This document shows positions 13,706 to 18,454 of a stretch of 18,454 nucleotides of DNA, piece after piece; the stretch's first letter is position 1; each line of letters opens with the position of its first letter. Both the position numbers and the translations under genes were made by a program. The notes beneath the pieces were generated by a model. It did not search any database. It worked only from the letters and a program-made list of their open reading frames with translations, and was not told the origin of the DNA. The stretch comes from Scatomorpha gallistercoris (GTDB lineage Bacteria > Bacillota > Clostridia > Oscillospirales > Oscillospiraceae), in the NCBI GenBank assembly GCA_018713005.1, contig DVFX01000101.1, positions 1-18,454 of the forward strand, read 5' to 3'.

Positions 13706-15469
13706 ATGCCCGACATATCTGAGCTTATAGGCTACATAATAGGCGGGACGCGGTATCTGCTGCCGCTGCTCGGCCTGTGGGTGCTGGCCAGGTGCATGCG
13801 CAGCATGCTGCGCGACCGGTACGAGCCGGAGACCTGGGCGTATCTCGTCGACTTAAACGGAGAGCGGCACCCCGTCAACCACTGGGAATGTATAATCGGC
13901 CGCTCACGCTCTGCGGACGTGGTGCTCGACGCGCCGAGCGTCTCGCGCGTACACGCCTCGCTGCAGCGCGACGGCGACGGCTACTGGACGGTCTCCGACA
14001 TCAGGAGCAAGGGCGGCACCTTCGTCAACGGCGAGGAGGCCGATGTGCTGGAGCCCGTCTATGACGGCGACGTGCTCGACTTTGCCGGCGAAGAGCTGGT
14101 GTTCCAGACCGTTACGCGCGACGAGCGCGAGTGGCTCGAGCGCCGCCGCACGGCCCCCGGACGCTTCGTCGGCCCCGGCGTGACGCTGCTCATCCTGACG
14201 CTGTTCCAGGCCTTCCTGACGCTGGAGTTCACGGTCACCGCCGACGAGCAGTACCTGACAAGCATCTGCCTGGCGTTTTTGGCGCTCATCGTGCTCGAGT
14301 GGTTCTGCTATCTCGTGATGCGCTCCGTGCGCCGCACGGGCTTTGAGCCGGAGACGATAGCCTTCTTCCTGAGCACGCTCGGCATGGAGGTCTGCGCCTC
14401 GAGCACTCCCGACGAGATGTTCCGGCAGGTGCTGTTCCTGATAATCGGCGTGGCGCTCTTCTTTTTCCTCGGCTGGTGGCTGCGCGACCTCAGGCGCGTC
14501 AAGGCCGTGCGCTGGCTCGCCGCGCTCGCGGCCATGGGCCTGCTCGGCATAACGGTGATTCTCGGCGAAGTGCGCGGCGGCTCCGGAAGCTGGCTGAACT
14601 TCGGCTCGTTCACCATACAGCCGTCGGAGCTCGTAAAGGTGCTGTACATCTACACGGGCGCAGCCACGCTCGACCGCCTGTTCGCAAGGCGGAACCTCTT
14701 CGTGTTCATAGTCTTTTCCGCCATCTGCGTCTGCGCCCTGGCGCTCATGGGCGACTTCGGCACCGCCCTCATCTTCTTCGCAACCTTCCTTGTCATCGCC
14801 TTCATGCGCTCCGGCAGCTTCGCCACGGTCTTTCTCGCCATCGGCGGTGCCGCCATGGCGGGCTTCCTGGTGCTGAGCGTGAAGCCCTATGTGCTCGAGC
14901 GCTTCACCACCTGGGGCCACGCCTGGGAGGACGTGTGGGACAGCGGCTACCAGCAGACCCACGCCATGAGCGCGGCCGCCTCCGGCGGACTCTTCGGGCG
15001 CGGCGCGGGCGAGGGCAGCCTCGTCGACATCACGGCAGCGGACACGGACATGGTGTTCGCGGTGCTGAGCGAAGAGCTGGGCCTTATCGTGGCCGTGCTG
15101 GCCATGCTGGCCGTTATAGCGCTCGCCTTCTTCACCGTGCGCAACGCCGCGCGCGGAAGAAGCACATTCTACGTCATAGCCGGCTGCGCCTCCGTCAGCA
15201 TGATGATGGTGCAGATGGGCCTGAACATCTTCGGCTCTCTCGACATCCTGCCCTTCACCGGCGTCACCTTCCCCTTCGTCAGCAAGGGCGGCACCTCTAT
15301 AATAGGCTGCTGGATGCTCCTGGCCTTCATCAAGGCCACTGACACGCGGCGCGACGCGAGCTTCGTCGTCAGCCGCGACCCGAAAACTCCCGACGAGGAT
15401 GAATACGAAGAGTACGACGAGGACATCCCCGAGGGCGCGCCCGAGCCCGGAAAGGAGGGCGTACAGTGA
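13706..15469 (+). CDS. FHA domain fused to FtsW/RodA/SpoVE family peptidoglycan glycosyltransferase
   Basis: A 587-residue membrane protein. An N-terminal membrane segment (about 10-28) precedes a cytoplasmic FHA domain (about 45-135) with IGRS (65-67), SVSRVHA (78-84) and SKGGTFVNG, the phosphothreonine-binding landmarks. From about 155 to 545 comes a multi-span SEDS domain: GSWLNFGSFTIQPSELVKV, MGDFGTALI, a loop with WEDVWDSGYQ that should carry the catalytic Asp (Asp409 or Asp412), GGLFGRGAG, FAVLSEELG and TGVTFPFVSKGGTS. The last 35 residues are acidic. It would polymerise lipid II, with activity tied to a phosphorylated partner. The ATG at 13706 has GGAGG five bases upstream; the ATG at 13694 overlaps that site. 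It overlaps the PBP gene, its probable transpeptidase partner. Whether it serves division, elongation or sporulation is open. Confidence 0.92.
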   Translation: MPDISELIGYIIGGTRYLLPLLGLWVLARCMRSMLRDRYEPETWAYLVDLNGERHPVNHWECIIGRSRSADVVLDAPSVSRVHASLQRDGDGYWTVSDIRSKGGTFVNGEEADVLEPVYDGDVLDFAGEELVFQTVTRDEREWLERRRTAPGRFVGPGVTLLILTLFQAFLTLEFTVTADEQYLTSICLAFLALIVLEWFCYLVMRSVRRTGFEPETIAFFLSTLGMEVCASSTPDEMFRQVLFLIIGVALFFFLGWWLRDLRRVKAVRWLAALAAMGLLGITVILGEVRGGSGSWLNFGSFTIQPSELVKVLYIYTGAATLDRLFARRNLFVFIVFSAICVCALALMGDFGTALIFFATFLVIAFMRSGSFATVFLAIGGAAMAGFLVLSVKPYVLERFTTWGHAWEDVWDSGYQQTHAMSAAASGGLFGRGAGEGSLVDITAADTDMVFAVLSEELGLIVAVLAMLAVIALAFFTVRNAARGRSTFYVIAGCASVSMMMVQMGLNIFGSLDILPFTGVTFPFVSKGGTSIIGCWMLLAFIKATDTRRDASFVVSRDPKTPDEDEYEEYDEDIPEGAPEPGKEGVQ

Positions 15470-16752
15470 AAAAAGTCAAAAACCGCTCCTGGGCCAGCCT
15501 TCTGATTGCGCTGCTGCTCGTCGTAGGTCTCGCGGTTTACCTGGTCAAGCTGGCCGACAACGGCGGCGCCTGGGCGACCTACTTCAACGGCGGCACGCCC
15601 GGCGGTACGATACTGGATCGCAACGGAGTCACGCTCTACTCCTCCACGGAGGACGGCGTGAGCTGGGCCGCAGACTACACCACGCGCCTGTCCTGCTACC
15701 ACCTGATAGGCGACAGCACGGGCAACGTGCGCACCGGCGCGCTTCGGCAGTTCCGCGACCGGCTGACCGGCTACAGCTTCATCAGCGGCACGTCCAGCGG
15801 CAAGACCCTGCAGCTCACCGTTGACTCGAGCCTCAACGCCGCGGCCTACAACGCCCTCGCGGGGCGCGACGGCGCGGTAATGCTCATAGATTACACGACG
15901 GGCGAGATACTCTGCATGGTCTCCACGCCCGCAGACGACCCGTCGAACCCGAGCGCCGCGCCCGCCGACGGCACATACCTGAACAAGTGCCTCTCCGCGA
16001 GCTTCGTGCCCGGCTCCGTCTACAAGCTGGTCACGCTCGCAGCGGCAATTGAGAACATCCCCGACCTCTTCGAGCGCAGCTTCTGGTGCGAGGGCAGCAG
16101 TGTTGTCGGCGGCGCGGTACTCAACTGCACCGGCTCACACGGCAGCCAGACGATAGAGCAGGCCCTGGCCAACTCCTGCAACTGCGCTTTCGGCGAAATT
16201 GCCCTGGAGCTGGGCGCGGATACGCTCGCCGAGTACGCGGAAAAACTCGGCATCACGCAGGAACTCACGCTCGACGGCATGACCGTCACGCCCGGCAGCT
16301 TCGACAAGGCCGAGGCCGGCTCCATCGGCCTGGCCTGGTCCGGAATAGGCCAGTACAACGACCTCGTGGTCCCCTACGCGCTGGTGCGCTACGTCTGCGC
16401 CATAGCCAACGGCGGCAGCATACTCGAGCCGACCCTGCTCGGCCACGGCGGCCTCGACGGCGAGACCGAGCTGCTCAGCGCGGACACCGCCGCCCGCATA
16501 GCCGAGATGATGAACAACAACGTGCAGACGGCCTACGGCGGGCAGTGGACCTTCCCCGGCCTGAACGTCTCCGCCAAGACCGGCACGGCCGAGGTGGGCG
16601 ACGGCACGTCCCACGCCTGGATGACCGGTTTCCTCAACGACCCCGCCCACCCCTACGCCTTCGTGGTGCTCGTCGAGAACGCCGGCGGCGGCCTGACCAA
16701 CGCGGGCCCTGTTGCGAACCAGGTGCTCCAGGCCGCGGTCTCCGCGGGCTGA
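15466..16752 (+). CDS. Class B penicillin-binding protein (peptidoglycan transpeptidase, PbpA-like)
   Basis: A 428-residue peptidoglycan D,D-transpeptidase with one N-terminal membrane anchor (about 9-29) and the catalytic domain outside the cell. The active-site motifs are complete: SVYK (Ser184, Lys187), SCN (237-239) and KTG (371-373). The N-terminal dimerisation part is short, as in the actinobacterial PbpA type, which also pairs with RodA; typical class B PBPs in Bacillus have more than 550 residues. The start is GTG at 15466, overlapping the FtsW stop codon (GTGA), with AAGGAGGG upstream. The coupled pair should form one SEDS-bPBP complex. Cysteines in the extracellular part (Cys77, 150, 175, 208, 221, 238, 240) are numerous, which is unusual for an exported domain. 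Confidence 0.92.
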   Translation: MKKVKNRSWASLLIALLLVVGLAVYLVKLADNGGAWATYFNGGTPGGTILDRNGVTLYSSTEDGVSWAADYTTRLSCYHLIGDSTGNVRTGALRQFRDRLTGYSFISGTSSGKTLQLTVDSSLNAAAYNALAGRDGAVMLIDYTTGEILCMVSTPADDPSNPSAAPADGTYLNKCLSASFVPGSVYKLVTLAAAIENIPDLFERSFWCEGSSVVGGAVLNCTGSHGSQTIEQALANSCNCAFGEIALELGADTLAEYAEKLGITQELTLDGMTVTPGSFDKAEAGSIGLAWSGIGQYNDLVVPYALVRYVCAIANGGSILEPTLLGHGGLDGETELLSADTAARIAEMMNNNVQTAYGGQWTFPGLNVSAKTGTAEVGDGTSHAWMTGFLNDPAHPYAFVVLVENAGGGLTNAGPVANQVLQAAVSAG

Positions 16753-16960
16753 AGCGGCGCAGGCCGCAGCGCCGATTTAGGGTGCAAAATCGCCCCGTCC
16801 TCTATTTCCGGCAACGCGCGGTGAAATTCGGCATAAACCGGCCCCGGGCGGGGCGCAAAGTTGTGAAAGTATATGAAAATTCCCGCACACGGCAAAACGT
16901 GTTGTGTTTTGGGCGCGAAAACGGTAAAATCTATGTATACTTTCCTGGGAGGCGGTGCGC
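16753..16960. other. Intergenic stretch between the PBP gene and the purine operon
   Basis: Short G+C hairpins are seen (16757-16774 region and 16841-16854), none followed by a T tract, so no clear terminator for the PBP gene is visible. The right part turns A+T-rich and carries the candidate promoter described separately. I see no gene in the stretch. Confidence 0.5.
16902..16930 (+). promoter_or_regulatory. Candidate promoter of the purine operon
   Basis: TTGTGT (16902-16907) and TAAAAT (16925-16930) are separated by 17 nt. The -35 box is poor, which would suit a regulated promoter. It would give a purE leader of about 200 nt. An alternative -10 box, TATACT (16936-16941), lacks a matching -35. 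Confidence 0.45.
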
Positions 16961-17077
16961 ATGAACCGGCTGCGAGTTTTCGGCCAGGTGGATAAGTGCG
17001 CCCTTTTCTTCCCGATATCCGCGCCCTTCGCGGGCGGAATATACGCCCTTTCCATGGGCGGAGAGTATACTCAATAA
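16961..17077 (+). CDS. Possible small ORF (38 codons) in the purE leader
   Basis: An ATG preceded by GGGAGGCGG opens a 38-residue frame beginning MNRLRVFGQVDKC and ending with TAA at 17077. It contains a moderately hydrophobic centre but no domain I recognise. The ribosome binding site and its position just after the candidate promoter are the only support. It may be a leader peptide, an unknown small protein or chance. Confidence 0.3.
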   Translation: MNRLRVFGQVDKCALFFPISAPFAGGIYALSMGGEYTQ

Positions 17078-17089
17078 GCAGTCAATTGC

Positions 17090-17116
17090 AAGGTCACGGC
17101 TTCGCGCCGTGGCCTT
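17090..17116 (+). promoter_or_regulatory. Hairpin in the purE leader
   Basis: An 11-bp stem with one G-U pair (17090-17100 with 17106-17116) and loop TTCGC is followed by GACATCTTTTCT and then the purE ribosome binding site. It could be a weak attenuator or an element that affects translation of purE. No purine riboswitch core is recognisable around it. Confidence 0.45.
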
Positions 17117-17142
17117 GACATCTTTTCTGGAGGAGAGAGAGC

Positions 17143-17640
17143 ATGAGCAAGAAGAAAGCCGCCGTCATAATGGGCAGCGACAGCGACTGGCCCGTAGTTG
17201 AGAAGGCTGTCAAGCAGCTGCGTGAGCTCGGCATAGAGGTTGAGGCCCGCGTAATGAGCGCACACCGCACGCCTGAGCAGGCGCGCGAGTTCTCCGTCAA
17301 CGCCCGGGCGAACGGCTTCGGTGTCATCATCGCCGCCGCAGGCAAGGCCGCGCACCTGGCCGGGGCCATCGCCGCGAACACCACCCTTCCAGTGATAGGC
17401 ATACCCATCAAGAGCAGCACACTCGACGGCCTCGACGCCCTCCTGAGCACCGTGCAGATGCCCTCCGGCATCCCCGTCGCCACCGTCGCCATTGACGGGG
17501 CTCAGAACGCGGCGCTGCTCGCCGCCGAGATTCTCTCCCTTGCAGACGATGAGCTCGCCGCCAAGCTGGAGCAGATGCGCGCCGACATGACCGCCGCCAC
17601 CCTTGCCAAGGACGCGGCGCTGCAGGAGCGCCTGGGCTGA
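17143..17640 (+). CDS. purE: N5-carboxyaminoimidazole ribonucleotide mutase
   Basis: A 165-residue cytoplasmic enzyme of purine synthesis that converts N5-CAIR to CAIR. Class I PurE motifs are present: MGSDSDWPVVEKA near the N-terminus, MSAHRTPEQ, IAAAGKAAHLAG and LPVIGIPIKSSTLDGLDALL. The usual AGGAAHLPG loop reads AGKAAHLAG here, a modest change near the active site; the key Ser-Asp and His residues are kept. The ATG at 17143 has GGAGGAGAG upstream. No purK is seen next to it; the gene for the N5-CAIR synthetase would have to lie elsewhere, or bicarbonate supply may suffice. purC follows after 50 nt and purF after that. Confidence 0.95.
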   Translation: MSKKKAAVIMGSDSDWPVVEKAVKQLRELGIEVEARVMSAHRTPEQAREFSVNARANGFGVIIAAAGKAAHLAGAIAANTTLPVIGIPIKSSTLDGLDALLSTVQMPSGIPVATVAIDGAQNAALLAAEILSLADDELAAKLEQMRADMTAATLAKDAALQERLG

Positions 17641-17690
17641 ACCACCGCCGACAACCGCATACACTTTAAAATTTTACGGAGGATATAGAC

Positions 17691-18401
17691 ATGGAAAAGC
17701 GCGAACAGATGTACGAGGGCAAGGCCAAGAAGGTCTACGCCACCGACGACCCCACTCTCTGCATAGTCTCCTACAAGGACGACGCCACCGCCTTCAACGG
17801 CGAAAAGCGCGGCACCATCATGGGCAAGGGCGTCATAAACAACCGCCTCACCAACCGCCTGATGCGCCTGCTCATGGAAAACGGCATCCCCACCCACTTC
17901 GTTGAAGAGCTCAGCGAGCGGGACACCCTGGTCAAGCGCGTGAGCATAGTCCCGCTCGAGGTCATAATCCGCAACATCTCCGCCGGCAGCTTCGCCAAGC
18001 GCTACGGCGTCGAAGAGGGCATAGTCTTTGACCGGCCCACCATCGAGTTCTCCTACAAGAACGACGAGCTCGGCGACCCGCTGATGAACAGCTATCACGC
18101 CCTCGCCCTCAAGCTCGCCACCGCCGAGGAGATAGAGACCATCAAGGCCTACTCCTTCAAGATAAACGAAGTGCTCAAGGCCTTCCTGCTCGAGCACGGC
18201 ATAGAGCTCGTGGACTTCAAACTCGAGTTCGGCCGCCTGCCCGACGGCACGATAGTGCTCGCCGACGAGATAAGCCCAGACACCTGCCGCTTCTGGGACG
18301 TCAAGACCCACGAAAAGCTGGACAAGGACCGCTTCCGCCGCGACCTCGGCGGAGTTGAGGACGCGTACCAGGAGGTAATGCGCCGAATAATCGGCGAGTG
18401 A
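17691..18401 (+). CDS. purC: Phosphoribosylaminoimidazole-succinocarboxamide (SAICAR) synthase
   Basis: A 236-residue enzyme that joins CAIR and aspartate using ATP to give SAICAR. It matches the bacterial PurC length and motifs: MYEGKAKKVYATDD (ATP-binding Gly-Lys-Lys loop), DDATAFNG, KGVINNRLTNRL, the signature LEVIIRNISAGSFAKRYG, and LADEISPDTCRFWD. The ATG at 17691 has CGGAGGAT upstream. Substrate channelling from PurE product fits the gene order. It is followed six bases later by purF, so the three form one operon. Confidence 0.96.
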   Translation: MEKREQMYEGKAKKVYATDDPTLCIVSYKDDATAFNGEKRGTIMGKGVINNRLTNRLMRLLMENGIPTHFVEELSERDTLVKRVSIVPLEVIIRNISAGSFAKRYGVEEGIVFDRPTIEFSYKNDELGDPLMNSYHALALKLATAEEIETIKAYSFKINEVLKAFLLEHGIELVDFKLEFGRLPDGTIVLADEISPDTCRFWDVKTHEKLDKDRFRRDLGGVEDAYQEVMRRIIGE

Positions 18402-18407
18402 GGTAAA

Positions 18408-18454
18408 ATGGAAAGAGATTTCTTCGACAAGCTGCACGAGGAGTGCGGCGTTTT
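18408..18454 (+). CDS. purF: Amidophosphoribosyltransferase, N-terminus only
   Basis: The first 15 codons of a gene cut by the right edge: MERDFFDKLHEECGVF. The EECGVF sequence is the classic PurF start, in which a short propeptide is removed to expose the catalytic Cys of the glutamine amidotransferase domain (here Cys13 before processing). A GAGG sequence lies upstream, overlapping the purC stop codon. The order purE-purC-purF supports the call. Confidence 0.85.
   Translation, partial: MERDFFDKLHEECGV

Noticed and set aside
17060..17130. Purine or PRPP riboswitch before purE
   Set aside because: The conserved core sequences of these classes could not be found; only a simple hairpin is seen.

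Overview
The window is a typical stretch of a GC-rich Gram-positive genome. Strong GGAGG-type ribosome binding sites, lipobox lipoproteins, a NusG domain II / Gx transporter gene pair, third codon positions rich in G+C combined with frequent ATA isoleucine codons, and a ChvE-MmsA-MmsB sugar transporter all suggest a gut-type member of the Clostridia (Oscillospiraceae-like). This placement is inference; there is no rRNA in the window. I see no tRNA, CRISPR array, insertion sequence or phage gene.

Region 1 (1-9251, minus strand) is one long sugar catabolic operon. In transcription order it runs: ChvE-like lipoprotein, MmsA-type ATPase, MmsB-type permease, xylulokinase, a 101-residue membrane protein, a YczE-type membrane protein, a DUF4867-like cupin, an L-fucose isomerase-family enzyme, and the start of one more gene cut by the left edge. 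Terminator-like hairpins after the binding-protein gene and after the permease gene should step expression down along the operon. The sugar is not settled. The kinase looks like a true D-xylulose kinase, but there is no XylA; the only isomerase is of the FucI type, and a cupin of unknown function sits beside it.

Region 2 (9252-11942) is the divergent control region, followed on the plus strand by a ROK-family repressor and an aldose 1-epimerase. A matching 21-bp sequence with a palindromic core lies on the -35/spacer of the transporter promoter and again between the promoter and start codon of the ROK gene. It is the best candidate for the ROK operator. A bidirectional terminator at 11903-11934 closes this unit.

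Region 3 (11943-16752) has a minus-strand group (NusG domain II protein, Gx transporter family protein, lipoprotein) and a divergent plus-strand pair: an FHA domain fused to an FtsW/RodA glycosyltransferase, and a class B penicillin-binding protein overlapping it by 4 nt. The two groups diverge from back-to-back promoters built on three TTGTCAA repeats spaced 11 bp apart. The minus promoter would give a leaderless mRNA for the NusG-II gene.

Region 4 (16753-18454) is the start of a purine operon: an untranslated stretch with a possible 38-codon ORF and a hairpin, then purE, purC and the first codons of purF.
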